A DNA stretch of 64,000 nt from Saposhnikovia divaricata (lineage: Eukaryota; Streptophyta; Magnoliopsida; Apiales; Apiaceae), in NCBI GenBank assembly GCA_036435485.1, contig CM071595.1, positions 2,976,001 to 3,040,000 of the forward strand. The letters run 5' to 3'. Below are positions 1-11,314 of the stretch, piece after piece. Position numbers and translations under genes: made by a program. How positions within the stretch are numbered: the stretch's first letter is position 1; each line of letters begins with the position of its first letter. Under the pieces are notes generated by a model. That model was given only the letters and a program-made list of their open reading frames with translations, was not told the DNA's origin and did not search any database.

Positions 1-1854
1 TTGACACAATTCAGACCTGAATCGGAGTTGATATAGTCAAAACTCGGTTTTTGGATAATCCTCAAAGGGGTTAGTACACGGGATATTGTTAAAAATCGAG
101 TTGGACCATTTTGTGGATATTTTTACATATTTTGTTCCAATGGGTTATTGGAATTCAACGAAATTTTATTTGACACGATTCAGACCTGAATCGGAGCTGA
201 TATGAACGAAACTCGGTTTTCGGATAATCCTCAAAGTGGTTAGTACACGGGATATTGTTAAAAATCAAGTCGGACAATTTTAAGGATATTTTTACATATT
301 TTGTTCCTATGGGTTATTGGAATTCAACGAAATTTTATTGGACACAATTCAGACCTGAATCGGAGCTAATATAGTCAAAACTCGGTTTTTGGATAATCCT
401 CAAAGGGGTTAGTACACGGGATATTGTTAAAAATCGAGTCGGACCATTTTGTGGATATTTTTACATATTTTGTTCCTATGGGTTATTGGAATTCAACAAA
501 ATTTTATTTGACGCCGTTCGGACCGGAATCGGAGCTGATATGATCGAAACTCGGTTTTTGGATAATCCTCAAAGGGGTTAGTACACGGGATATTGTTAAA
601 AATCGAGTCGGACCATTTTGTGGATATTTTTACATATTTTGTTCCTATGGGTTATTGGAATTCAACGAAATTTTATTTGACGCAGTTCGGACCGGAATCG
701 TAGCTGATATGATCGAAACACAGTTTTCGGAAAATTCTCAAAGGGGTTAATACACGGGATATTGTTAAAAATCGGGTCGGACCAATTTATGGATATTTTT
801 ACATATTTTGTTCCTATGGGTTATTGGAATTCAACGAAATTTTATTTGACACAATTCAGACCTGAATCGGAGCTGATATAGTCAAAACTCGGTTTTTGCA
901 TAATCCTCAGAGGGGTTAGTACACGGGATATTGTTAAAAATCGAGTCGGACCATTTTGTGGATATTTTTACATATTTTGTTCCAATGGGTTATTGGAATT
1001 CAACGAAATTTGACGCAATTCAGACCTGAATCGGAGCTGATATGAACGAAACTCGGTTTTCGGATAATCCTCAAAGTGGTTAGTACACGGGATATTGTTA
1101 AAAATCAAGTCGGACAATTTTAAGGATATTTTTACATATTTTGTTCCAATGGGTTATTGGAATTCAACGAAATTTTATTGGACACAATTCAGACCTGAAT
1201 CGGAGCTGATATGAACGAAACTTGGTTTTCGGATAATCCTCAAAGTGGTTAGTACACGGGATATTGTTAAAAATCGAGTCGGACCATTTTAAGGATATTT
1301 TTACATATTTTGTTCCTATGGGTTATTGCAATTCAACGAAATTTTATTTGACACAATTCAGACCTGAATCGGAGCTGATATAGTCAAAACTCGGTTTTCG
1401 GATAATCCTCAAAGTGGTTAGTACACGGGATATTGTTAAAAATCGAGTCGGACCATTTTAAGGATATTTTTACATATTTTGTTCCTATGGGTTATTGCAA
1501 TTCAACGAAATTTTATTTGACACAATTCAGACCTGAATCGGAGCTGATATAGTCAAAACTCGGTTTTCGGATAATCCTCAAAGTGGTTAGTACACGGGAT
1601 ATTGTTAAAAATCGAGTCGGACCATTTTAAGGATATTTTTACATATTTTGTTCCTATGGGTTATTGGAATTCAACGAAATTTTATTTGACGCAATTCAGA
1701 CCTGAATCGGAGCTGATATGAACGAAACTCGGTTTTCGGATAATCCTCAAAGTGGTTAGTACACGGGATATTGTTAAAAATCGAGTCGGACCATTTTAAG
1801 GATATTTTTACATATTTTGTTCCTATGGGTTATTGGAATTCAACGAAATTTTAT
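1..1854. repeat. 11-monomer block, left edge
   Basis: Order: A, Da, A, B, C, A, Dg, Da, A/D hybrid, A/D hybrid, Dg. The first five monomers (1-845) match 1855-2699 closely, including GAGTTGGACC and GGAGCTAATATAG, at an offset of 1854 bp (11 x 169 minus a 5-bp deletion). The C at 677 reads CAATTTATGG and is followed by A rather than E, so this region predates or has lost the C-E-F-D phrase. Hybrids at 1348 and 1517 have an A head and D tail. Confidence 0.85.
846..1009. repeat. 164-bp A monomer with 5-bp end deletion
   Basis: The A monomer ends CAACGAAATTTGACG, lacking five bases of the usual ATTTTATTTGACG segment. The lost bases lie inside a T-rich run, which fits slippage. It also carries GTTTTTGCATAATCCTCAGAGG, two substitutions not seen elsewhere in the window. 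Confidence 0.9.
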
Positions 1855-3038
1855 TTGACACAATTCAGACCTGAATCGGAGCTGATATAGTCAAAACTCG
1901 GTTTTTGGATAATCCTCAAAGGGGTTAGTACACGGGATATTGTTAAAAATCGAGTTGGACCATTTTGTAGATATTTTTACATATTTTGTTCCAATGGGTT
2001 ATTGGAATTCAACGAAATTTTATTTGACGCAATTCAGACCTGAATCGGAGCTGATATGAACGAAACTCGGTTTTCGGATAATCCTCAAAGTGGTTAGTAC
2101 ACGGGATATTGTTAAAAATCAAGTCGGACAATTTTAAGGATATTTTTACATATTTTGTTCCTATGGGTTATTGGAATTCAACGAAATTTTATTGGACACA
2201 ATTCAGACCTGAATCGGAGCTAATATAGTCAAAACTCGGTTTTTGGATAATCCTCAAAGGGGTTAGTACACGGGATATTGTTAAAAATCGAGTCGGACCA
2301 TTTTGTGGATATTTTTACATATTTTGTTCCTATGGGTTATTGGAATTCAACAAAATTTTATTTGACGCCGTTCGGACCGGAATCGGAGCTGATATGATCG
2401 AAACTCGGTTTTTGGATAATCCTCAAAGGGGTTAGTACACGGGATATTGTTAAAAATCGAGTCGGACCATTTTGTGGATATTTTTACATATTTTGTTCCT
2501 ATGGGTTATTGGAATTCAACGAAATTTTATTTGACGCAGTTCGGACCGGAATCGTAGCTGATATGATCGAAACACAGTTTTCGGAAAATTCTCAAAGGGG
2601 TTAATACACGGGATATTGTTAAAAATCGGGTCGGACCAATTTGTGGATATTTTTACATATTTTGTTCCTATGGGTTATTGGAATTCAACGAAATTTTATT
2701 TGACGCAATTCAGACCTGAATCGGAGCTGATATGATCGAAACTCGGTTTTCGGATAATCCTCAAAGTGGTTAGTACACGGGATATTGTTAAAAATCGAGT
2801 CGGACCATTTTAAGGATATTTTTACATATTTTGTTCCTATGGGTTATTGCAATTCAACGAAATTTTATTTGACACAATTCAGACCTGAATCGGAGCTGAT
2901 ATGAACGAAACTCGGTTTTCGGATAATCCTCAAAGTGGTTAGTACACGGGATATTTATTAAAAATCGAGTCGGACCATTTTAAGGATATTTTTACATATT
3001 TTGTTCCAATGGGTTATTGGAATTCAACGAAATTTTAT
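1855..3038. repeat. 7-monomer block, copy of the left edge
   Basis: Order: A, Dg, A, B, C, D(GATCG), Da. 1855-2699 is the second copy of 1-845. The C at 2531 leads into D, without E or F between them. The final Da (2869-3038) is 170 bp because GATATTGTT became GATATTTATT; the same 1-bp gain is found in the Dg at 6755. Confidence 0.85.
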
Positions 3039-3545
3039 TTGACACAATTCAGACCTGAATTGGAGCTGATATAGTCAAAACTCGGTTTTTGGATAATCCT
3101 CAAAGGGGTTAGTACACGGGATATTGTTAAAAATCGAGTCGGACCATTTTGTGGATATTTTTACATATTTTGTTCCTATGGGTTATTGGAATTCAACAAA
3201 ATTTTATTTGACGCCGTTCGGACCGGAATCGGAGCTGATATGATCGAAACTCGGTTTTTAGATAATCCTCAAAGGGGTTAGTACACGGGATATTGTTAAA
3301 AATCGAGTCGGACCATTTTGTGGATATTTTTACATATTTTGTTCCTATGGGTTATTGGAATTCAACGAAATTTTATTTGACGCAATTCAGACCTGAATCG
3401 GAGCTGATATGAACGAAACTCGGTTTTCGGATAATCCTCAAAGTGGTTAGTACACGGGATATTGTTAAAAATCGAGTCGGACCATTTTAAGGATATTTTT
3501 ACATATTTTGTTCCTATTGGTTATTGGAATTCAACGAAATTTTAT

Positions 3546-3714
3546 TTGACACAATTCAGACCTGAATCGGAGCTGATATAGTCAAAACTCGGTTTTTGGA
3601 TAATCCTCAAAGGGGTTAGTACACGGGATATTGTTAAAAATCGAGTCGGACCATTTTGTGGATATTTTTACATATTTTGTTCCTATGGGTTATTGGAATT
3701 CAACAAAATTTTAT
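3546..3714. repeat. Monomer family A, reference copy
   Basis: A clean 169-bp A monomer with 58 G+C bases (34%) and 5 CpG sites by direct count. Diagnostic bases are ACAATTCAGACCTG at the start, GATATAGTCAAAAC, GTTTTTGG, AAAGGGGTTAG and TTTTGTGG; most A copies that precede B end in CAACAAAATT rather than CAACGAAATT. TATAG places an in-frame stop in the head. CAAAAC (3583-3588) and GTTTT (from 3592) form a short dyad around TCG. T/A tracts at 3654, 3665, 3675, 3697 and 3705 are spaced close to multiples of a helical turn. A is normally followed by B or Dg. Confidence 0.93.
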
Positions 3715-3883
3715 TTGACGCCGTTCGGACCGGAATCGGAGCTGATATGATCGAAACTCGGTTTTTGGATAATCCTCAAAGGGGTTAGTACACGGGATAT
3801 TGTTAAAAATCGAGTCGGACCATTTTGTGGATATTTTTACATATTTTGTTCCTATGGGTTATTGGAATTCAACGAAATTTTAT
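3715..3883. repeat. Monomer family B, reference copy
   Basis: A 169-bp monomer told apart from A mainly in its first 45 bases: GCCGTTCGGACCGG replaces ACAATTCAGACCTG and GATATGATCGAAAC replaces GATATAGTCAAAAC. The rest is A-like, with GTTTTTGG, AAAGGGGTTAG and TTTTGTGG, and it ends CAACGAAATT. It has 11 CpG sites against 5 in A. B normally follows A and leads into C, Dg, A or another B; B-B or B-B-B runs occur at 5236-5742, 8108-8614, 10134-10471, 12834-13171, 54939-55276, 56457-56794, 60504-60841 and 63530-63867. Confidence 0.92.
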
Positions 3884-4052
3884 TTGACGCAATTCAGACC
3901 TGAATCGGAGCTGATATGAACGAAACTCGGTTTTCGGATAATCCTCAAAGTGGTTAGTACACGGGATACTGTTAAAAATCGAGTCGGACCATTTTAAGGA
4001 TATTTTTACATATTTTGTTCCTATGGGTTATTGGAATTCAACGAAATTTTAT

Positions 4053-5066
4053 TTGACACAATTCAGACCTGAATCGGAGCTGATACAGTCAAAACTCGGT
4101 TTTTGGATAATCCTCAAAGGGGTTAGTACACGGGATATTGTTAAAAATCGAGTCGGACCATTTTGTGGATATTTTTACATATTTTGTTCCTATGGGTTAT
4201 TGGAATTCAACAAAATTTTATTTGACGCCGTTCGGACCGGAATCGGAGCTGATATGATCGAAACTCGGTTTTTAGATAATCCTCAAAGGGGTTAGTACAC
4301 GGGATATTGTTAAAAATCGAGTCGGACCATTTTGTGGATATTTTTACATATTTTGTTCCTATGGGTTATTGGAATTCAACGAAATTTTATTTGACGCAAT
4401 TCAGACCTGAATCGGAGCTGATATGAACGAAACTCGGTTTTCGGATAATCCTCAAAGTGGTTAGTACACGGGATATTGTTAAAAATCGAGTCGGACCATT
4501 TTAAGGATATTTTTACATATTTTGTTCCTATTGGTTATTGGAATTCAACGAAATTTTATTTGACACAATTCAGACCTGAATCGGAGCTGATATAGTCAAA
4601 ACTCGGTTTTTGGATAATCCTCAAAGGGGTTAGTACACGGGATATTGTTAAAAATCGAGTCGGACCATTTTGTGGATATTTTTACATATTTTGTTCCTAT
4701 GGGTTATTGGAATTCAACAAAATTTTATTTGACGCCGTTCGGACCGGAATCGGAGCTGATATGATCGAAACTCGGTTTTTGGATAATCCTCAAAGGGGTT
4801 AGTACACGGGATATTGTTAAAAATCGAGTCGGACCATTTTGTGGATATTTTTACATATTTTGTTCCTATGGGTTATTGGAATTCAACGAAATTTTATTTG
4901 ACGCAATTCAGACCTGAATCGGAGCTGATATGAACGAAACTCGGTTTTCGGATAATCCTCAAAGTGGTTAGTACACGGGATACTGTTAAAAATCGAGTCG
5001 GACCATTTTAAGGATATTTTTACATATTTTGTTCCTATGGGTTATTGGAATTCAACGAAATTTTAT
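4053..5066. repeat. 1014-bp hexamer HOR, copy 2
   Basis: Order: A, B, Dg, A, B, Dg, with the same GTTTTTAGAT, TTCCTATTGG and GGGATACTG markers as copy 1. Its first A has GATACAGTC in place of GATATAGTC, which removes a stop codon and creates a 90-codon open frame at 4023-4295. The same change recurs at 5095 and 7967 because the segment was amplified. I do not regard the frame as a gene. Confidence 0.88.
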
Positions 5067-6416
5067 TTGACACAATTCAGACCTGAATCGGAGCTGATAC
5101 AGTCAAAACTCGGTTTTTGGATAATCCTCAAAGGGGTTAGTACACGGGATATTGTTAAAAATCGAGTCGGACCATTTTGTGGATATTTTTACATATTTTG
5201 TTCCTATGGGTTATTGGAATTCAACAAAATTTTATTTGACGCCGTTCGGACCGGAATCGGAGCTGATATGATCGAAACTCGGTTTTTGGATAATCCTCAA
5301 AGGGGTTAGTACACGGGATATTGTTAAAAATCGAGTCGGACCATTTTGTGGATATTTTTACATATTTTGTTCCTATGGGTTATTGGAATTCAACGAAATT
5401 TTATTTGACGCCGTTCGGACCGGAATCGGAGCTGATATGATCGAAACTCGGTTTTTGGATAATCCTCAAAGGGGTTAGTACACGGGATATTGTTAAAAAT
5501 CGAGTCGGACCATTTTGTGGATATTTTTACATATTTTGTTCCTATGGGTTATTGGAATTCAACAAAATTTTATTTGACGCCGTTCGGACCGGAATCGGAG
5601 CTGATATGATCGAAACTCGGTTTTTGGATAATCCTCAAAGGGGTTAGTACACGGGATATTGTTAAAAATCGAGTCGGACCATTTTGTGGATATTTTTACA
5701 TATTTTGTTCCTATGGGTTATTGGAATTCAACGAAATTTTATTTGACACAATTCAGACCTGAATCGGAGCTGATATAGTCAAAACTCGGTTTTTGGATAA
5801 TCCTCAAAGGGGTTAGTACACGGGATATTGTTAAAAATCGAGTCGGACCATTTTGTGGATATTTTTACATATTTTGTTCCTATGGGTTATTGGAATTCAA
5901 CGAAATTTTATTTGACACAATTCAGACCTGTATCGGAGCTGATATAGTCAAAACTCGGTTTTTGGATAATCCTCAAAGGGGTTAGTACACGGGAGTGTTA
6001 AAAATTGAGTCGGACCATTTTGTGGATATTTTTACATATTTTGTTCCTATGGGTTATTGGAATTCAACGAAATTTTATTTGACGCAATTCAGACCTGAAT
6101 CGGAGCTGATATGATCGAAACTCGGTTTTCGGATAATCCTCAAAGTGGTTAGTACACGGGATATTGTTAAAAATCGAGTCGGACCATTTTAAGGATATTT
6201 TTACATATTTTGTTCCTATGGGTTATTGCAATTCAACGAAATTTTATTTGACACAATTCAGACCTGAATCGGAGATGATATGAACGAAACTCGGTTTTCG
6301 GATAATCCTCAAAGTGGTTAGTACACGGGATATTGTTAAAAATTGAGTCGGACCATTTTAAGGATATTTTTACATATTTTGTTCCAATGGGTTATTGGAA
6401 TTCAACGAAATTTTAT
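5067..6416. repeat. 8-monomer block with B-B-B run and the first F
   Basis: Order: A (GATACAG), B, B, B, A, F, D(GATCG), Da. The leading A and B continue the hexamer copies to the left. The F at 5912-6078 is the only F not preceded by E; it has AATTGAGTCGG. The A-B-B-B order reappears at 7939-8614, part of a longer duplication at an offset of 2872 bp. Confidence 0.83.
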
Positions 6417-8783
6417 TTGACACAATTCAGACCTGAATCGGAGCTGATATAGTCAAAACTCGGTTTTTGGATAATCCTCAAAGGGGTTAGTACACGGGAT
6501 ATTGTTAAAAATCGAGTCGGACCATTTTGTGGATATTTTTACATATTTTGTTCCTATGGGTTATTGGAATTCAACAAAATTTTATTTGACGCCGTTCGGA
6601 CCGGAATCGGAGCTGATATGATCGAAACTCGGTTTTTGGATAATCCTCAAAGGGGTTAGTACACGGGATATTGTTAAAAATCGAGTCGGACCATTTTATG
6701 GATATTTTTACATATTTTGTTCCTATGGGTTATTGGAATTCAACGAAATTTTATTTGACGCAATTCAGACCTGAATCGGAGCTGATATGAACGAAACTCG
6801 GTTTTCGGATAATCCTCAAAGTGGTTAGTACACGGGATATTTATTAAAAATCGAGTCGGACCATTTTAAGGATATTTTTACATATTTTGTTCCAATGGGT
6901 TATTGGAATTCAACGAAATTTTATTTGACACAATTCAGACCTGAATCGGAGCTGATATAGTCAAAACTCGGTTTTTGGATAATCCTCAAAGGGGTTAGTA
7001 CACGGGATATTGTTAAAAATCGAGTCGGACCATTTTGTGGATATTTTTACATATTTTGTTCCTATGGGTTATTGGAATTCAACAAAATTTTATTTGACGC
7101 CGTTCGGACCGGAATCGGAGCTGATATGATCGAAACTCGGTTTTTAGATAATCCTCAAAGGGGTTAGTACACGGGATATTGTTAAAAATCGAGTCGGACC
7201 ATTTTGTGGATATTTTTACATATTTTGTTCCTATGGGTTATTGGAATTCAACGAAATTTTATTTGACGCAATTCAGACCTGAATCGGAGCTGATATGAAC
7301 GAAACTCGGTTTTCGGATAATCCTCAAAGTGGTTAGTACACGGGATATTGTTAAAAATCGAGTCGGACCATTTTAAGGATATTTTTACATATTTTGTTCC
7401 TATTGGTTATTGGAATTCAACGAAATTTTATTTGACACAATTCAGACCTGAATCGGAGCTGATATAGTCAAAACTCGGTTTTTGGATAATCCTCAAAGGG
7501 GTTAGTACACGAGATATTGTTAAAAATCGAGTCGGACCATTTTGTGGATATTTTTACATATTTTGTTCCTATGGGTTATTGGAATTCAACAAAATTTTAT
7601 TTGACGCCGTTCGGACCGGAATCGGAGCTGATATGATCGAAACTCGGTTTTTGGATAATCCTCAAAGGGGTTAGTACACGGGATATTGTTAAAAATCGAG
7701 TCGGACCATTTTGTGGATATTTTTACATATTTTGTTCCTATGGGTTATTGGAATTCAACGAAATTTTATTTGACGCAATTCAGACCTGAATCGGAGCTGA
7801 TATGAACGAAACTCGGTTTTCGGATAATCCTCAAAGTGGTTAGTACACGGGATACTGTTAAAAATCGAGTCGGACCATTTTAAGGATATTTTTACATATT
7901 TTGTTCCTATGGGTTATTGGAATTCAACGAAATTTTATTTGACACAATTCAGACCTGAATCGGAGCTGATACAGTCAAAACTCGGTTTTTGGATAATCCT
8001 CAAAGGGGTTAGTACACGGGATATTGTTAAAAATCGAGTCGGACCATTTTGTGGATATTTTTACATATTTTGTTCCTATGGGTTATTGGAATTCAACAAA
8101 ATTTTATTTGACGCCGTTCGGACCGGAATCGGAGCTGATATGATCGAAACCCGGTTTTTGGATAATCCTCAAAGGGGTTAGTACACGGGATATTGTTAAA
8201 AATCGAGTCGGACCATTTTGTGGATATTTTTACATATTTTGTTCCTATGGGTTATTGGAATTCAACGAAATTTTATTTGACGCCGTTCGGACCGGAATCG
8301 GAGCTGATATGATCGAAACTCGGTTTTTGGATAATCCTCAAAGGGGTTAGTACACGGGATATTGTTAAAAATCGAGTCGGACCATTTTGTGGATATTTTT
8401 ACATATTTTGTTCCTATGGGTTATTGGAATTCAACAAAATTTTATTTGACGCCGTTCGGACCGGAATCGGAGCTGATATGATCGAAACTCGGTTTTTGGA
8501 TAATCCTCAAAGGGGTTAGTACACGGGATATTGTTAAAAATCGAGTCGGACCATTTTGTGGATATTTTTACATATTTTGTTCCTATGGGTTATTGGAATT
8601 CAACGAAATTTTATTTGACACAATTCAGACCTGAATCGGAGCTGATATAGTCAAAACTCGGTTTTCGGAAAATTCTCAAAGGGGTTAATACACGGGATAT
8701 TGTTAAAAATCGGGTCGGACCAATTTGTGGATATTTTTACATATTTTGTTCCTATGGGTTATTGGAATTCAACGAAATTTTAT
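6417..8783. repeat. 14-monomer block holding a third 1014-bp hexamer
   Basis: Order: A, B, Dg(+1), then A, B, Dg, A, B, Dg (6925-7938, with the same three hexamer markers), then A (GATACAG), B, B, B and a hybrid. 6925-8614 matches 4053-5742 at offset 2872 = 17 x 169 minus 2 (F) plus 1 (TTTATT). The last monomer, 8615-8783, has an A head and C tail and opens the first C-tail/E/F/D phrase. Confidence 0.85.
8615..8783. repeat. A/C hybrid monomer
   Basis: The head is A (ACAATTCAG, GATATAGTCAAAAC) and the rest is C (TTTTCGGAAAATTC, GGTTAATACAC, ATCGGGTCGG, CAATTTGTGG). The switch lies within or next to the ACTCGGTTTT dyad. It stands at the position where C normally precedes E, so an exchange with a real C monomer is the simplest origin. 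Confidence 0.85.
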
Positions 8784-10640
8784 TTGACGTAATTTAGACC
8801 TGAATCGGAGCTGATATAGTCAAAACTCGGTTTTTGGATAATCCTCAAAGGGGTTAGTACACGGGATATTGTTAAAAATCGAGTCGGACCATTTTAAGGA
8901 TATTTTTAAATATTTTGTTCCTATGGGTTATTGGAATTCAACGAAATTTTATTTGACACAATTCAGACCTGTATCGGAGCTGATATAGTCAAAACTCGGT
9001 TTTTGGATAATCCTCAAAGGGGTTAGTACACGGGAGTGTTAAAAATCGAGTCGGACCATTTTGTGGATATTTTTACATATTTTGTTCCTATGGGTTATTG
9101 GAATTCAACGAAATTTTATTTGACGCAATTCAGACCTGAATCGGAGCTGATATGATCGAAACTCGGTTTTCGGATAATCCTCAAAGTGGTTAGTACACGG
9201 GATATTGTTAAAAATTGAGTCGGACCATTTTAAGGATATTTTTACATATTTTGTTCCTATGGGTTATTGCAATTCAACGAAATTTTATTTGACACAATTC
9301 AGACCTGAATCGGAGCTGATATGAACGAAACTCGATTTTCGGATAATCCTCAAAGTGGTTAGTACACGGGATATTGTTAAAAATCGAGTCGGACCATTTT
9401 AAGGATATTTTTACATATTTTGTTCCAATGGGTTATTGGAATTCAACGAAATTTTATTTGACACAATTCAGACCTGAATCGGAGCTGATATAGTCAAAAC
9501 TCGGTTTTTGGATAATCCTCAAAGGGGTTAGTACACGGGATATTGTTAAAAATCGAGTCGGACCATTTTGTGGATATTTTTACATATTTTGTTCCTATGG
9601 GTTATTGGAATTCAACGAAATTTTATTTGACGCAATTCAGACCTGAATCGGAGCTGATATGAACGAAACTCGGTTTTCGGATAATCCTCAAAGTGGTTAG
9701 TACACGGGATATTGTTAAAAATTGAGTCGGACCATTTTAAGGATATTTTTACATATTTTGTTCCTATGGGTTATTGGAATTCAACGAAATTTTATTTGAC
9801 ACAATTCAGACCTGAATCGGAGCTGATATAGTCAAAACTCGGTTTTTGGATAATCCTCAAAGGGGTTAGTACACGGGATATTGTTAAAAATCGAGTCGGA
9901 CCATTTTGTGGATATTTTTACATATTTTGTTCCTATGGGTTATTGGAATTCAACAAAATTTTATTTGACGCCGTTCGGACCGGAATCGGAGCTGATATGA
10001 TCGAAACTCGGTTTTTGGATAATCCTCAAAGAGGTTAGTACACGGGATATTGTTAAAAATCGAGTCGGACCATTTTGTGGATATTTTTACATATTTTGTT
10101 CCTATGGGTTATTGGAATTCAACGAAATTTTATTTGACGTCGTTCGGACCGGAATCGGAGCTGATATGATCGAAACTCGGTTTTTGGATAATCCTCAAAG
10201 GGGTTAGTACACGGGATATTGTTAAAAATCGAGCCGGACCATTTTGTGGATATTTTAACATATTTTGTTCCTATGGGTTATTGGAATTCAACAAAATTTT
10301 ATTTGACATCGTTCGGACCGGAATCGGAGCTGATATGATCGAAACTCGGTTTTTGGATAATCCTCAAAGGGGTTAGTACACGGGTTATTGTTAAAAATCA
10401 AGTCGGACCATTTTGTGGATATTTTTACATATTTTGTTCTTATGGGTTATTGGAATTCAACGAAATTTTATTTGACGCAGATCGGACCGGAATCGTAGCT
10501 GATATGATCGAAACACAGTTTTCGGAAAATTCTCAAAGGGGTTAATACACGGGATGTTGCTAAAAATCGGGTCGGACCAATTTTTGGATATTTTTACATA
10601 TTTTGTTCCTATGGGTTATTGGAATTCAACGAAATTTTAT
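8784..10640. repeat. 11-mer module (1857 bp), first E
   Basis: Order: E0, F, D(GATCG), Da, A, Dg, A, B, B', B', C. The B' copies start GTCGTTCGG and CATCGTTCGG. The second B' also has GGGTTATTG in place of GGGATATTG and is followed by C with GCAGATCGG and TTGCTAAAAA. The same B-B'-B'-C ending is present in 11315-13340. Confidence 0.86.
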
Positions 10641-11314
10641 TTGACGTAATTTAGACCTGAATCGGAGCTGATATAGTCAAAACTCGGTTTTTGGATAATC
10701 TTCAAAGGGGTTAGTACACGGGATATTGTTAAAAATCGAGTCGGACCATTTTAAGGATATTTTTAAATATTTTGTTCCTATGGGTTATTGGAATTCAACG
10801 AAATTTTATTTGACACAATTCAGACCTGTATCAGAGCTGATATAGTCAAAACTCGGTTTTCGGATAATCCTCAAAGGGGTTAGTACACGGGAGTGTTAAA
10901 AATCGAGTCGGACCATTTTGTGTATATTTTTACATATTTTGTTCCTACGGGTTATTGGAATTCAACGAAATTTTATTTGACGCAATTCAGACCTGAATCG
11001 GAGCTGATATGATCGAAACTCGGTTTTCGGATAATCCTCAAAGTGGTTAGTACACGGGATATTGTTAAAAATCGAGTCAGACCATTTTAAGGATATTTTT
11101 ACATATTTTGTTCCTATGGGTTATTGCAATTCAACGAAATTTTATTTGACACAATTCAGACCTGAATCGGAGCTGATATGAACGAAACTCGGTTTTCGGA
11201 AAATTCTCAAAGGGGTTAATACACGGGATATTGCTAAAAATCGGGTCGGACCAATTTGTGGATATTTTTACATATTTTGTTCCTATGGGTTATTGGAATT
11301 CAACGAAATTTTAT
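10641..11314. repeat. 4-mer module (674 bp), shortest in the window
   Basis: Order: E0, F, D(GATCG), Da/C hybrid. The hybrid at 11146-11314 has a Da head up to GTTTTCGG and a C tail from AAAATTCTC onward, so this module contains only the phrase itself. It probably arose by unequal exchange between Da and C of a longer module, deleting the monomers between them. Confidence 0.86.

Larger units (their letters stand above)
3039..4052. repeat. 1014-bp hexamer HOR, copy 1
   Basis: Order: A, B, Dg, A, B, Dg. Fine markers fix the hexamer period: the first B reads GTTTTTAGAT, the first Dg ends in TTCCTATTGG, the second Dg has GGGATACTG. The next copy follows directly at 4053. Within the hexamer the A-B-D trimers are related but distinguishable, so it is a two-level repeat. 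Confidence 0.88.

Noticed and set aside
4023..4295. 90-codon open frames at 4023, 5037 and 7909 with identical translations
   Set aside because: They arise because one A variant has GATACAGTC in place of GATATAGTC, which loses a stop. They span A and B satellite monomers, the 169-bp unit shifts frame every copy, and the three copies are explained by segment duplication.
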